A stretch of DNA of 64,000 nucleotides from Macrocystis pyrifera (GCA_031763025.1 JASSKH010000023.1:3189501-3253500), one strand, 5' to 3'; positions 35,001 through 38,473 are shown, counted from the first letter of the stretch. Program-made: numbers and translations. The notes: generated by a model not told the origin, from the sequence alone.

Positions 35001-36976
35001 GCCTGAGAAGAGATAGGCGGGAAGTTGGGGGGGGGTGGGGAAGGCGGGGATGGGGCGTAGGGGGAGAGGGAGAGGGGGATATTAATGTCGAGACAAATAG
35101 ACAGCCAGACAAGCAGAGAGGGTGACACGGAGAGAGCGACAAAGAAAGAGAGTGGAGGAGAGAAAAAAAGTGGAGGAGAAACGCAACTATGTAGATTTAG
35201 AGAGCGGCATACACATGATAGATAATAGAAACCAGTCCACCAGGCAAGGTAGGCAATCGCCCCTGCGGCGTACTCCCTAGGAGTACTCGTGTTGCACTAG
35301 TCTGTACCTCCGTGCTGGAGACGACGACCAGCACCGACGCAGGACAGTCCAGCATCTCATGCTCCTGGTGGCAAAGACCCTCCCACAGCTGCACCCGGTA
35401 GCGCTTGTACCAACCCTGCCAAACCCAAGCAAGCACACAGGCAGCCAAGCAAACGATAACAGCGCGTCACATCACGTCACCTGGCAGGCTTCGTAGTGGT
35501 TGTATGTGTATCTGGTTAATGTTAACTCTCTTTTCTACTGCAAAAACGACCGCCCACTAATTCCAAAAAGTCTGTCCCCAACACCGTGGCGGCGGCTCGG
35601 AACGGGGCACGCCCTGACTGTATTATTGGTCATCTCTCGGAGCCGTCTGGAGCGTATCAGGGCGTGAGTTTCGATATTTTTTGCGGCGCTGTTAGCGGGG
35701 GGATGGGGGTGGGGGTGAAAGGACCGATGGTATGATACCAGGTACTCGAAAAAAGAGAGAAACCCAAAGCTGGAGTGATGGTGATGCCGGCGCCGTCATT
35801 GATGGCGTCGATCTGTCCACCATACCATACGAAACCGTCACCACGAACTATCATACACACACGGCGCGCGCTACTCCGATTGTGAAGCCCAAGCACATAG
35901 AGCTGAAGGATGAGCCACCGGCCATTCCCGGACAAAAACAAGAAAAACAGCAACAACAAAAACAACAGCAACAGTAAGTAACAAAAATAGTCATAGCGGC
36001 TACAGACTACAGCTGCTGAAGAGGCGTCGTGCGTGCGAACACTATAACAAAGTTGAGAACGCGTCTACACGTTAAACCTCTATCCCATTGCCACCGCACG
36101 CATGATAGCCTACCCCAGGCTCACCCTAAGTATAGTGCACTACCCTCCCCTCCCCTCCCCTCCCCTGCCCTTCCCTTCCCTTCCCTTCCCACCCTGCCTT
36201 ACCTGCTCTTCTATAGCGGAAGAGTCTAGGAGCGCTCCCATAGCATCGGTGTCCGCACCACCATTACCACCACCACCCGAGGCCGCCTCCCTGGCGGCCT
36301 TAGCTGCCGCCGCCGACCCCTCCGACGTGACCTTGACGGCGATGTCGGCGAGGGGCAAGTCGGTTTCCCTCGGCGGCGAAGGACGCATGGACGAGCCGCG
36401 CACGAACCGAAAGGAGAACGAGTCGAGCGAGTACAGCTGGCTCGAGGAGCGGAAGGGGACCTTCAGGCCGTCCATTCGCCCGAAGGCGCTGCCAGAGCGA
36501 GCGACGGAGAAGAAGAAGGAGGGCAAGGCAGGGGGAGGGGGTGAGGGGGCGAGGGACAAAGAGGTGCGACGGCGGGGCGATGACCCGCGCGCGCAAGCTG
36601 ATGAAGCGCACGCAACACGCATGCCGCCCACTCATTGCATGCGCATGGCCAAACACGCAAAACATAGAAACCTGCAAACTACACAATCAAAATACGAACA
36701 AACCAACCAAGAACAATACCATCAAGTCAACAACAATAGGTGCAAGGAAAAAAAATACAAGCCGACGCCGTAAAGCGTAAATGTGTACCAGTTATGCACG
36801 TGATAATATACTTGGTAGTAAGTATGTGTATGTACACATACTGCAACAACGAGAATGTGGTACCTGACAAGCTGCTCGAAGTTGACGTTGTTTTTCCGGC
36901 AGATGAGGTCGGCATCCCCCGAGACAACCGTGGCCACCGCCGGCACGCAACGGTCTCGAAGCCACTGCTGAAGCAT
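1170..36976 (-). CDS. TRAPPC8: TRAPPC8 (Trs85) TRAPP-complex subunit, split gene of at least 27 exons
   Basis: TRAPPC8 is a subunit of the TRAPP complexes, which act in vesicle tethering and Rab activation at the Golgi and in autophagy (family knowledge). The minus strand carries, in order, segments matching nearly the whole animal/plant protein: the N-terminal [14 protein letters not shown] block, a WYKRYR block, the LSSQ...LLHD block, the helical repeat middle ([33 protein letters not shown]), and the beta-sandwich C-terminal half ([51 protein letters not shown]). Exon phases agree at nearly every junction I could test. The modelled product is about 1,900 residues against about 1,435 in human; the excess is mostly Gly/Ala/Ser/His-rich inserts. 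One exon between 7913 and 4398 and the final C-terminal exon were not found. Introns hold most of the window's transposons. The identification is firm; individual exon ends vary in certainty. Confidence 0.9.
1401..1505. mobile_element. MITE-1 copy a
   Basis: 105-bp palindromic element. The consensus terminal inverted repeat is TTACGGGGGTCCATAGT, with an AT-rich centre. It is flanked by TA on the left; the right end is mutated. Confidence 0.85.
1738..1842. mobile_element. MITE-1 copy b
   Basis: 105 bp, complete, flanked by TA on both sides. It has the family's TIRs and AT-rich core, in inverted orientation relative to copy a. Confidence 0.9.
1905..2003 (-). pseudogene. Degenerate partial copy of TRAPPC8 exon 27
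   Basis: The minus strand reads [20 protein letters not shown], clearly a second copy of the start of exon 27 with a short deletion. It then diverges (QFCIVSL in place of RFVWLG), and the acceptor position reads CCGG instead of CCAG. It lies in the intron upstream of exon 27, between two MITEs. Most likely a dead duplicated exon. Confidence 0.7.
2061..2167. mobile_element. MITE-1 copy c
   Basis: 107 bp with the family's TIRs (left end TTACGGAGGG). It directly abuts a different TIR element starting at 2170. Confidence 0.88.
2170..2335. mobile_element. TIR element B, copy 1
   Basis: 166 bp bounded by the perfect inverted repeat GTGGTCCCTC / GAGGGACCAC. The interior repeats TAGTGCCGGT several times in both orientations. 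It is wedged between MITE-1 copies c and d. Confidence 0.7.
2338..2549. mobile_element. MITE-1 copy d, interrupted by copy e
   Basis: The outer element is split by an inner copy. Removing 2376-2480 and one TA restores a continuous family member of 105 bp. It is flanked by TA at 2336-2337 and 2550-2551. Confidence 0.92.
2376..2480. mobile_element. MITE-1 copy e, nested
   Basis: A complete 105-bp copy inside copy d. The TA at 2374-2375 is repeated at 2481-2482, and the host copy has a single TA there. This fixes both the boundaries and the 2-bp TA target duplication. Confidence 0.93.
2722..3212 (+). mobile_element. LINE copy 1, 3' fragment
   Basis: About 490 bp collinear with the last part of the LINE (from CTGAAACTGCGA to AAATGAGCACGC), with internal deletions. 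It begins just after a C-rich stretch (CCCCTCGCCCC) and ends in a C-run. Confidence 0.82.
3405..3566 (-). CDS. TRAPPC8: TRAPPC8 exon 26
   Basis: The acceptor is CTTCAGAG and the donor TTCGAG|GTCAGG; 54 codons in phase 0. A Gly-rich part precedes [18 protein letters not shown] and AKVNFTFE, matching PVTLLLSNCSxADVDVIVDLRH. It joins exon 27 directly in frame. Confidence 0.78.
4264..4398 (-). CDS. TRAPPC8: TRAPPC8 exon 25
   Basis: The acceptor is GTGAAG and the donor CGC|GTAATA; 45 codons in phase 0. [20 protein letters not shown] matches the family VILWxxxxxxxxxxxxxGQHHV motif, with the Trp-to-Gly spacing close to that of human. The antisense plus-strand ORF 4201-4470 is taken as a shadow. Confidence 0.68.
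4719..4822. mobile_element. MITE-1 copy f
   Basis: 104 bp, TA-flanked on both sides, left TIR mutated to TGACGGGGG. It lies upstream of TRAPPC8 exon 25, in the intron. Confidence 0.87.
5885..6310. repeat. AGCCA / AGCAAA pentamer satellite
   Basis: About 45 tandem AGCCA units (5935-6175) graded into AGCAA units. Long apparent ORFs in all frames are artefacts of the repeat. Confidence 0.95.
6790..7110. repeat. GCGGTGCGGTTCGGT degenerate inverted repeats
   Basis: Clusters of CGGTGCGGTTCGGT and its complement ACCGAACCGCACCG in both orientations, separated by AT-rich spacers. Confidence 0.7.
7320..7620 (+). repeat. GATCAT-rich dispersed repeat, copy 1
   Basis: Similar to the reverse complement of 28550-28790, sharing GATCATCGATTCC, TAATCTAGAT, CTCATGTTGCCGG and GATCATCTGTAG blocks. 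A shorter relative lies at about 4464-4500. Confidence 0.6.
7913..8043 (-). CDS. TRAPPC8: TRAPPC8 exon 24 (probable)
   Basis: The acceptor is TCGCGCAG and the donor GAGAG|GTACGT. It encodes [20 protein letters not shown], an Ala run and a highly charged helix, about where the family has SPxxDFxxRSLSSELKK. It leaves in phase 2, while the next placed exon (4398) starts in phase 0, so at least one exon between them is missing. Confidence 0.55.
8755..9125. repeat. GAATCG / CCGCCCCGA minisatellite
   Basis: Degenerate units such as TCCGCCCCGATTCGTCCCGA repeated about 20 times. Confidence 0.85.
9145..9307 (-). CDS. TRAPPC8: TRAPPC8 exon 23 (tentative)
   Basis: It is open from an acceptor GTGAGCAG to the donor GAGCAG|GTAGGA, phase 2 in and 0 out, consistent with both neighbours. 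It encodes a basic stretch, [19 protein letters not shown] and then a Ser/Pro segment. Similarity to the family is weak here. A MITE ends only about 14 bp upstream of the acceptor. Confidence 0.48.
9322..9427. mobile_element. MITE-1 copy g
   Basis: 106 bp with TA at both ends. Its gene-proximal end lies about 14 bp from the proposed acceptor of TRAPPC8 exon 23, so the branch point of that intron would fall inside the MITE. Confidence 0.9.
9430..9625. repeat. AAGTTG degenerate repeat
   Basis: GTTGAAGTTGAAGTTG shading into GCAAGTTGCAAGTTC variants in both orientations. It starts at the right end of MITE-1 copy g. Confidence 0.75.
9832..9927. mobile_element. CCCTTTCAG-type palindromic element, copy 1
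   Basis: Ends CCCTTTCAGAACTG and AGCTCTAAAAGGG; the interior carries inverted GTTTTGGGGGC / GTCCCCAAAAC blocks around an AT-rich centre. It is related to the copy at 47165-47255. Confidence 0.55.
9929..10030. mobile_element. MITE-1 copy h, right end degraded
   Basis: Left TIR intact and TA-flanked; the right TIR has decayed after CTATTTACTATG. It is adjacent on the left to a copy of the CCCTTTCAG-type palindromic element. Confidence 0.82.
10104..10281. mobile_element. TIR element B, copy 2
   Basis: 178 bp bounded by GTGGTCCCTC / GAGGGACTAC, with an interior resembling copy 1 (GTGCCGG, CGGAGTAGTTAGTG). It too is flanked by MITE-1 copies. Confidence 0.7.
10290..10394. mobile_element. MITE-1 copy i
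   Basis: 105 bp, complete, TA on both sides. It lies about 8 bp downstream of a GTGGTCCCTC-type TIR element. Confidence 0.9.
10612..10820 (-). CDS. TRAPPC8: TRAPPC8 exon 22
   Basis: The acceptor GCGGCAG is followed by [15 protein letters not shown] and then [17 protein letters not shown], fitting the GExxxxxFKxxRxE segment of the family. Two donors are possible, GGAG|GTAGGT and GTAG|GTGATA; the second gives the phase exon 23 needs. Confidence 0.75.
11040..11225 (-). CDS. TRAPPC8: TRAPPC8 exon 21 (end uncertain)
   Basis: It starts [16 protein letters not shown] after the acceptor GGGGAG, in the position of the family VQVSSSSxxWKL strand. The donor ACC|GTAGCC is the phase-0 option; the frame stays open into exon 22, so the two could also be one exon. 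Confidence 0.6.
11589..11766 (-). CDS. TRAPPC8: TRAPPC8 exon 20
   Basis: The acceptor is ACGAAAAG and the donor [30 protein letters not shown], then [17 protein letters not shown], matches the family LNVxAxVxxSxxxxxxxxLxVxVxNxN strands. It enters in phase 2 and leaves in phase 0. Confidence 0.9.
12127..12200 (-). mobile_element. LINE 3'-end fragment
   Basis: Read on the minus strand: TCTCGAAAGGGGTGCGTGGT ... AACAAATGAGTACGCC, the last ~75 bp of the LINE. It begins right after a C-run (G-run at 12201-12205 on the plus strand). Confidence 0.75.
12611..12703 (-). mobile_element. LINE 3'-end fragment
   Basis: On the minus strand it matches the LINE from GTAGGAACGG to GATAAGTACGCC, with C-runs on both sides (plus-strand G-runs at 12600-12610 and 12704-12714). 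Confidence 0.75.
13385..13497. mobile_element. MITE-1 copy j
   Basis: 113 bp, with a short internal insertion containing a CCTGGTA repeat. TA precedes the left end. It lies in the intron just downstream of exon 19. Confidence 0.87.
13542..13695 (-). CDS. TRAPPC8: TRAPPC8 exon 19
   Basis: The acceptor is GCCGATCAG and the donor [26 protein letters not shown] then [10 protein letters not shown] matches SVxLPxWxRxxxxGxxxxxxLFYYE. It enters in phase 1 and leaves in phase 2. Confidence 0.9.
13886..14297. repeat. AGC (CAG) trinucleotide satellite
   Basis: About 410 bp of CAG/AGC repeats with AGAGCAGC interruptions, within the exon 18-19 intron. Poly-Gln/Ser ORFs across it are artefacts. Confidence 0.9.
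14633..14718 (+). mobile_element. C-run SINE, 3' fragment
   Basis: The last ~75 bp of the SINE-like family (CTCCGTCCCGGCATTGTAGG ... CATGCATGATAATGAGTAC) with its C-run, directly preceding the full-length copy that follows. Confidence 0.8.
14719..15281 (+). mobile_element. C-run SINE, full-length copy
   Basis: About 530 bp plus a C32 tail. It begins TATATTATATACCAG after the preceding C-run, then GGTTGGGTTGGCGTCGGTTG, a middle with GCTGTCTCTGAAACTGGCC, and the conserved 3' end. The tail ends 3 bp from the exon 18 donor. No coding capacity is seen, and I could not find a convincing tRNA or 7SL head. Confidence 0.82.
15284..15514 (-). CDS. TRAPPC8: TRAPPC8 exon 18, frame broken by a G13 run
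   Basis: The acceptor AACAAAG joins exon 17 to read [19 protein letters not shown], matching PLxGLKVxSxxPxFFxFGG of the family. The frame then meets 13 consecutive G (gene strand, 15368-15380) and, read literally, hits a stop. The sequence after the run, [14 protein letters not shown], is in another frame, yet it joins exon 19 in phase 1 to give [11 protein letters not shown], the conserved LLPGxSVxLPxW motif. A run length of 12 or 15 would restore a single frame. Confidence 0.77.
15590..16060. repeat. AGCAGTAGACT degenerate repeat
   Basis: Loosely repeated GCAGTAGA / CAGTAGACTA motifs without fixed spacing, extending between MITE-1 copies k and l. Confidence 0.7.
16074..16178. mobile_element. 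MITE-1 copy k
   Basis: 105 bp with both TIRs, flanked by TA, at the end of a degenerate AGTAG-rich repeat. Confidence 0.9.
16380..16484. mobile_element. MITE-1 copy l
   Basis: 105 bp with both TIRs and TA flanks, 13 bp downstream of the exon 17 donor. Confidence 0.9.
16498..16638 (-). CDS. TRAPPC8: TRAPPC8 exon 17
   Basis: The acceptor is TTGAAAG and the donor GGAAG|GTGTGG, phase 2 in and out. [20 protein letters not shown] then [11 protein letters not shown] matches the conserved MPLLEVxFxxxPxxLLxGExxxxxVxxxNxS block. Confidence 0.9.
17072..17148. repeat. G77 homopolymer
   Basis: 77 consecutive G in the exon 16-17 intron, next to an ATCC-repeat (CATCCATCCATC). Confidence 0.85.
17404..17895 (-). 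CDS. TRAPPC8: TRAPPC8 exon 16
   Basis: The acceptor CCACAAG lies shortly downstream of a C66 run (gene strand). This choice keeps phase 2 from exon 15. It encodes a Thr/Ser and then Ala-rich linker, followed by [18 protein letters not shown] and [14 protein letters not shown], equivalent to the family ESKxxxLKLxPxxxGxLxIxGVxxxL block. The donor GCTAG|GTGAGT leaves in phase 2. Confidence 0.82.
17928..17993. repeat. G66 homopolymer
   Basis: 66 consecutive G, read as C66 on the TRAPPC8 strand, ending 32 bp upstream of the exon 16 acceptor. A [27 protein letters not shown] minisatellite follows to about 18105. Confidence 0.8.
18395..18560 (-). pseudogene. Two degenerate repeats of the 3' part of TRAPPC8 exon 15
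   Basis: Within the exon 15-16 intron the minus strand twice repeats a motif resembling the end of exon 15 ([11 protein letters not shown]): once reading [11 protein letters not shown] and once [13 protein letters not shown] third resembling fragment, [11 protein letters not shown], lies at about 20100-20150. They could be exon-fragment duplications or unrecognised alternative exons. Confidence 0.4.
18593..20078 (+). mobile_element. LINE copy 2, 5'-truncated, containing MITE-1 copy m
   Basis: It starts at the RT catalytic region (GTGTCGGGATTGATGTT) directly after a run of 13 C, and ends AAATGAGTACGC followed by another C-run. It is collinear with 54104-55913 and lacks the Harbinger insertion. 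Stops and a MITE disrupt it. It lies in the TRAPPC8 exon 15-16 intron, antisense to the gene. Confidence 0.87.
19101..19205. mobile_element. MITE-1 copy m, inside a LINE
   Basis: 105 bp, TA on both sides. The homologous uninterrupted LINE sequence at 54590-54610 has a single TA at the matching site, giving a second independent proof of the TA target duplication. Confidence 0.93.
20155..20471 (+). mobile_element. C-run SINE, 5'-truncated
   Basis: It starts immediately after an oligo-C run and carries the middle and 3' parts of the family, ending GATAATGAATAC plus a C-run. Confidence 0.82.
20472..20566 (+). mobile_element. C-run SINE fragment in the tail of the previous copy
   Basis: It starts at CAGCATTGTGGCGATGC with no gap after the previous copy's C-run, and ends GATATATGTAC plus a C-run. 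It is therefore a later insertion into that C-run, or a tandem tail. Confidence 0.82.
20575..20799 (-). CDS. TRAPPC8: TRAPPC8 exon 15
   Basis: The acceptor is GTTTTTGCAG and the donor [31 protein letters not shown] then [10 protein letters not shown] matches the beta-domain block GEPIxVxVxFRNPLxVxLxLxDLxLLW. A poly-Gly/Glu stretch and [10 protein letters not shown] follow. It leaves in phase 2. Confidence 0.87.
20924..21028. mobile_element. MITE-1 copy n
   Basis: 105 bp with both TIRs and a TA before the left end; the right end is CCCCGTGA. Confidence 0.88.
21503..22376. mobile_element. Harbinger-like TIR element, copy A
   Basis: 874 bp with ends GGGTGTGTGTCTTAAC and GTTAAGACACACCC, flanked on both sides by TGA. 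Three-base TNA targets and G-rich TIR starts are typical of PIF/Harbinger (family knowledge). No transposase ORF is recognisable, so it is non-autonomous. It lies in the TRAPPC8 exon 14-15 intron. Confidence 0.75.
22411..22505 (+). mobile_element. Two short C-run SINE fragments in tandem
   Basis: Two 3' ends, TTATGGTCAAACGACTACGG ... and GACTACGGCCATGCATGAG, each bordered on both sides by C-runs. Confidence 0.75.
22532..22695 (-). CDS. TRAPPC8: TRAPPC8 exon 14
   Basis: The acceptor ATCGCTGCAG lies next to a GGTAT minisatellite, and the donor is CTCCAG|GTAGAG. It encodes [20 protein letters not shown], which fits the family SSxxWxxLEExxV segment with its conserved Trp. It leaves in phase 2 and joins exon 15 in frame. 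Confidence 0.68.
22706..22985. repeat. GGTAT / CGTAT pentamer satellite
   Basis: Tandem GGTAT units graded into CGTAT units, right at the acceptor of TRAPPC8 exon 14. Confidence 0.9.
23440..23525. repeat. CTACTG trinucleotide repeat
   Basis: Mixed CTA/CTG repeats after an A20 run, in an intron. Confidence 0.85.
23704..24118 (-). CDS. TRAPPC8: TRAPPC8 exon 13
   Basis: The acceptor AATGTAAG joins exon 12 in phase 2 to read [20 protein letters not shown], in the position of the family's LPxLPLPxI segment. A long Gly-rich linker follows. The donor CCG|GTGTTT leaves in phase 0. Placement rests on phase and context more than on similarity. Confidence 0.62.
24200..24371. repeat. G-rich tract with G56 core
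   Basis: An almost pure G tract (core 24291-24346) between exons 12 and 13, likely able to form G-quadruplexes. Confidence 0.85.
24846..25114 (-). CDS. TRAPPC8: TRAPPC8 exon 12 (start uncertain)
   Basis: It is open in one frame with an Ala/Gly-rich part, a run of nine His and a charged helix ending [13 protein letters not shown], placed where the family has GAFLREYLYVYK. The donor is GCTCG|GTAAGG in phase 2, as exon 13 needs. The start at 25114 is chosen because its AG gives phase 0 after exon 11. The family's preceding helix (LRQLDNAVSAFRHIL) was not found, so an exon may be missing. Confidence 0.55.
25610..25765. repeat. TTCCGA degenerate repeat
   Basis: Repeated CTTCCGATTT / CCGATTTCCGATG motifs, downstream of exon 11. 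Confidence 0.6.
25909..26145 (-). CDS. TRAPPC8: TRAPPC8 exon 11
   Basis: The acceptor is GCGATAG and the donor GAG|GTAAAA; 79 codons in phase 0. It starts [16 protein letters not shown] (family AGHRFxKAG) and ends [20 protein letters not shown] (family ALRCYxQAxxVYxGxGWxLAEDHI). A Gly/Ala-rich insert separates the two. Confidence 0.87.
26589..26760 (+). mobile_element. C-run SINE, 5'-truncated
   Basis: It begins GCTTCATGCGACTCGCCC right after a C8 run and ends GATAATGAGTACA plus C-run. Within the TRAPPC8 exon 10-11 intron, antisense. Confidence 0.82.
27548..27682 (-). CDS. TRAPPC8: TRAPPC8 exon 10
   Basis: The acceptor is ACGGCAG and the donor CAG|GTGTGT; 45 codons in phase 0. [20 protein letters not shown] then VLLEVSAN matches the conserved EAAxLLxRLTxEDxxLRSALLLEQAAxCF block. 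Confidence 0.9.
28550..28790 (-). repeat. GATCAT-rich dispersed repeat, copy 2
   Basis: The inverted partner of 7320-7620, in the exon 9-10 intron. Function unknown. Confidence 0.6.
29328..29400. mobile_element. 73-bp inverted-repeat element
   Basis: Bounded by TAATCAGAACC and its complement GGTTCTGATTA. Only one copy is seen in the window, so a mobile origin is inferred from structure. Confidence 0.45.
29401..29505. mobile_element. MITE-1 copy o
   Basis: 105-bp divergent copy (left end TTATGGGGG, right end CCGCAA). It directly abuts a 73-bp inverted-repeat element at 29328-29400. Confidence 0.82.
29787..29940 (+). mobile_element. C-run SINE, 5'-truncated, C44 tail
   Basis: From ATGTCTGCCCGGTCGGTG to GGTATCGAGTACA, then 44 consecutive C. 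Preceded by C-rich sequence. Confidence 0.8.
30240..30909 (-). CDS. TRAPPC8: TRAPPC8 exon 9 (long, Gly/Ala-rich)
   Basis: The acceptor GTAAAG lies a few bases downstream of a C-run on the gene strand. It starts [20 protein letters not shown], aligned with QAMLYAAGALEMAAVSAFLQ of the family. A ~150-residue Gly/Ala/Ser insert follows, then [12 protein letters not shown] and [13 protein letters not shown], matching the AxxxYRxxC...RCVLLxAELL helices. The donor A|GTGGAG is weak but gives the phase 0 required by exon 10. Confidence 0.85.
31225..31303 (+). mobile_element. LINE/SINE chimeric 3' end
   Basis: It starts like the LINE end (CACCGTCTCGCAAGGGATGC, GTGGTCAATGGTCAAA) and finishes like the SINE end (CGACTACGGCCATGCATGAT, AGTGAGTAC). 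It follows a C8 run and precedes a C-rich stretch. It bridges the two families' shared 3' sequence. Confidence 0.75.
31395..31511 (-). CDS. TRAPPC8: TRAPPC8 exon 8
   Basis: The acceptor is CGTCACAG and the donor GACAG|GTGCGA. It encodes [20 protein letters not shown] followed by [12 protein letters not shown], matching the family's ELQxRxLADxxFxLxxYxLAxxxYxxxxxDF block. It leaves in phase 2. Confidence 0.9.
31612..31835 (+). repeat. Tandem duplication, ~140-bp unit
   Basis: Two copies share CAGGT..TGGGG-TTTGTT and GCACGCCCTT..ACACGAAGGGCAAA blocks, followed by A-runs. Confidence 0.7.
31987..32025. repeat. C39 homopolymer
   Basis: 39 C in the exon 7-8 intron; a second run of 28 C lies at 32348-32375. 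Confidence 0.85.
32125..32220 (-). CDS. TRAPPC8: TRAPPC8 exon 7 (probable)
   Basis: The acceptor CCGGCAG|GTCTTGG gives [16 protein letters not shown] after joining exon 6, resembling the family KKWFxxSK segment. The best donor consensus (CAG|GTGGGT, exon end 32133) leaves the wrong phase; the GG|GTGGAT donor (end 32125) restores it. Either that donor is used or a very small exon is missing. Confidence 0.6.
33128..33363 (-). CDS. TRAPPC8: TRAPPC8 exon 6
   Basis: It encodes a Ser/Gly-rich stretch followed by [20 protein letters not shown] and a helical [12 protein letters not shown] segment, matching the family block LxxxDxxxIRxFIxEFxxRGLLPHIExxIRxLNxxV. The donor is TCAA|GTGAGT at 33127 (phase 2). 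The acceptor is chosen as AAG at 33365-33364 to keep phase 0; this start is the less certain end. Confidence 0.78.
33428..33478 (-). mobile_element. C-run SINE, short 3' fragment
   Basis: The minus strand reads CGACTACGGCCATGCATGAC, AATTAGTACACC and then a C-run. Confidence 0.7.
33885..33988. mobile_element. MITE-1 copy p
   Basis: 104 bp with both TIRs and TA flanks. This is the rightmost copy; I see none between 34 kb and 64 kb. Confidence 0.9.
34241..34351 (-). CDS. TRAPPC8: TRAPPC8 exon 5
   Basis: The acceptor is TTTTTGTCAG and the donor GGAG|GTAAGG; 37 codons in phase 0. [16 protein letters not shown] and then [10 protein letters not shown] match the family block GxxGCYLLKINSxxxxxxxxxPDPWxxYL. 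Confidence 0.9.
34692..34806 (+). mobile_element. C-run SINE, 5'-truncated
   Basis: It begins TGCCCGGTCGGTGAAAAC after a C10 run and ends GATAATGAGTA plus a C-run, just inside the TRAPPC8 exon 4-5 intron. Confidence 0.82.
34829..35002 (-). CDS. TRAPPC8: TRAPPC8 exon 4
   Basis: The acceptor is TCTTCTCAG and the donor CTCAG|GTTAGG; 58 codons in phase 0. It encodes [15 protein letters not shown] and then [13 protein letters not shown], the family's LSxxQ...KYYVLLHD block. A SINE copy with a C-run tail (34692-34806) begins 23 bp into the following intron. Confidence 0.9.
35308..35415 (-). CDS. TRAPPC8: TRAPPC8 exon 3
   Basis: Thirty-six codons in phase 0, between the acceptor TTTGGCAG and the donor GAG|GTACAG. 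It encodes [20 protein letters not shown] and then [11 protein letters not shown], matching the family segment PWFExYRxxFLxxxxxxDHExxxHxxACxLVxSS. Confidence 0.9.
35420..36200 (-). other. TRAPPC8 intron 2
   Basis: It contains a CCCCT/CCCTT pyrimidine tract (36140-36190) and an unexplained open frame on the plus strand (35732-35974). Exons 2 and 3 join in phase without it, so nothing coding is required. Confidence 0.5.
36203..36488 (-). CDS. TRAPPC8: TRAPPC8 exon 2
   Basis: The acceptor is CTGGCAG at 36491-36489 and the donor GCAG|GTAAGG at 36202. It encodes [18 protein letters not shown] followed by an FRFV strand, the equivalent of the conserved DVPVRTxxxxPYRLxxFxLRF block. A Ser/Ala/Gly-rich linker follows. 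It enters in phase 2 and leaves in phase 0. Confidence 0.9.
36864..36976 (-). CDS. TRAPPC8: TRAPPC8 exon 1 (start codon)
   Basis: The start ATG is at 36976-36974 and gives [17 protein letters not shown], aligned with the family N-terminus (VAxxxSxDAExLxRxNxLxFxELLxP). An in-frame upstream alternative lies 33 codons earlier (37075), but the shorter start matches the family length. The donor is CAG|GTACC at 36863; the exon ends in phase 2 and joins exon 2 to read [10 protein letters not shown]. Confidence 0.88.
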
Positions 36977-36979
36977 AAC

Positions 36980-37390
36980 GCCTCCGTTATCCCACCCCCA
37001 CCCCCGCCCCAACCCCGTCCTATCCCAGCTCTCAGATCGGGAACGGGTTCGTCTGCTTTGCTCTCCCCAGTGCACAGATCGAGAAGGTGGTTAACGTTGG
37101 AGCTGACGCTGTGCGGTCGGTATCACGTCGCGACCGACGCCGAGTAAAGATGGCCCGACGGGTCCGCGCGGTCTGTTGCTCTTCCCGGTTTGGAATTGCT
37201 TAGCTTGGGGGAAAACAAATCCGGAGCTGGCGCCTCGCCCCTCTCTGCTGCGCCCCACCTTCCTGCCTGTCTTTGTCTCTTGTCTATCTGTTTTGGCCGT
37301 ATGATGGCATCATGTTGCGTGAGGGGGGCGCAGGGACCAGTCAGCGGTTCAGTCAGTCGGGCGACATGTACCATGCTAGATGAGCACAAT
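36980..37390. other. Upstream region of TRAPPC8
   Basis: The promoter should lie here. I see no convincing TATA box or other element. Confidence 0.4.
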
Positions 37391-37490
37391 AACCATTGAG
37401 CTAAACGCCAGCGCTGACTTCTAGCTCAGTGGTTTTAGTGGTTATGTAGCAAAAGCACAATCCGGAGTTCCAACCCACCCGTCGTCCTTC
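37391..37490 (+). repeat. tRNA-like module pair, left
   Basis: A head-to-head palindrome: AACCATTGAGCTAA, then GCGCTGAC, then TAGCTCAGTGGTTTT. TAGCTCAGTGG matches the Pol III A box exactly, and a weak B box (GAGTTCCAACCC) follows about 55 bp downstream. Probably a tRNA-derived repeat; no complete cloverleaf. Confidence 0.5.
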
Positions 37491-37629
37491 TTGGCATTTT
37501 TAAAGAAAGCGCATACGCGTCTGCAAGACATGGACATGACTTAAACATTCTGAAAGTAAGAAGAGGCACCATAGTTCATATCCGCCATCGGCACAACCCG
37601 GACTCCATCGTAACACGGCAGCGCAGATT

Positions 37630-37800
37630 GAAGGGGTTGCGACCCGTGGAGTTTCAATCGGGGTCCAGTGCTCAACAGCCAGTCGACCCCGGATTGTGCT
37701 ATGGTTATATAAGCATAACCACCGAGCTAACTCAGCGCTGACGTTAACGCTGACGTTTAGCTCAGTGGTTATGGTGCTTAAAAAACAAAAAACACAGCCC
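37630..37800. repeat. tRNA-like module pair, right
   Basis: On the minus strand TAGCTCGGTGGTTATGC is followed by AGCACAATCCGGGGTCGA, the same order as in the left module. On the plus strand TTTAGCTCAGTGGTTATGG starts at 37761. The two modules enclose about 230 bp in inverted orientation. Confidence 0.5.
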
Positions 37801-38473
37801 GGCTTTCTCACGATACAACCAATCTACAGTACTATTGATACGTACCGCTGACATATACTGCTACATAGGACATATCATAGCTATACGTACAGCTATACGC
37901 TGCGAGATATCAATCTGAACTACTGCAAGCATCATGCTGCGCGCTCGTCGTCTAATGCATCTCCCTTTTCTATATCCCTACGCTGCGCTTGGGACACATC
38001 TCCTACCCAAGCAGCCCGAGCTGCTTCGTTTGGCCGATGGTGCAGCCGTCATTTTTTAGTGGGCACGTTTTCCCTCTCAAGCCCCAAGATTTTTGCTACA
38101 GCAATACTGCACTGTACAGAAATCTACATCTGACACTAATTCCAAGTGTTTCGTCCCCACAACGGGAGTGCAGTCCTACTGTACGTGAATAAACGGGTTA
38201 TTACTCGTATTAACAATATAAATATCATTAAAGCGGTAAGTTCTACGAGAACTGCGGCACATACGTGAGATGCTCGTGCTGACCATGTACGACATCAACA
38301 GCAACCACAACCACAGCAGCAACGACAACAACATACCAGGTACTGCTCTATCTAGAAAATTCAGAAACAACACAACTGTGAGATCGTGGACTTCGTCGAA
38401 ACCCATCTTTGCAAGCTGTGTGTCTGCATCGGAAGTTATGTTGATGCAACTATAGCTTCGATTCTGTTGTGTT

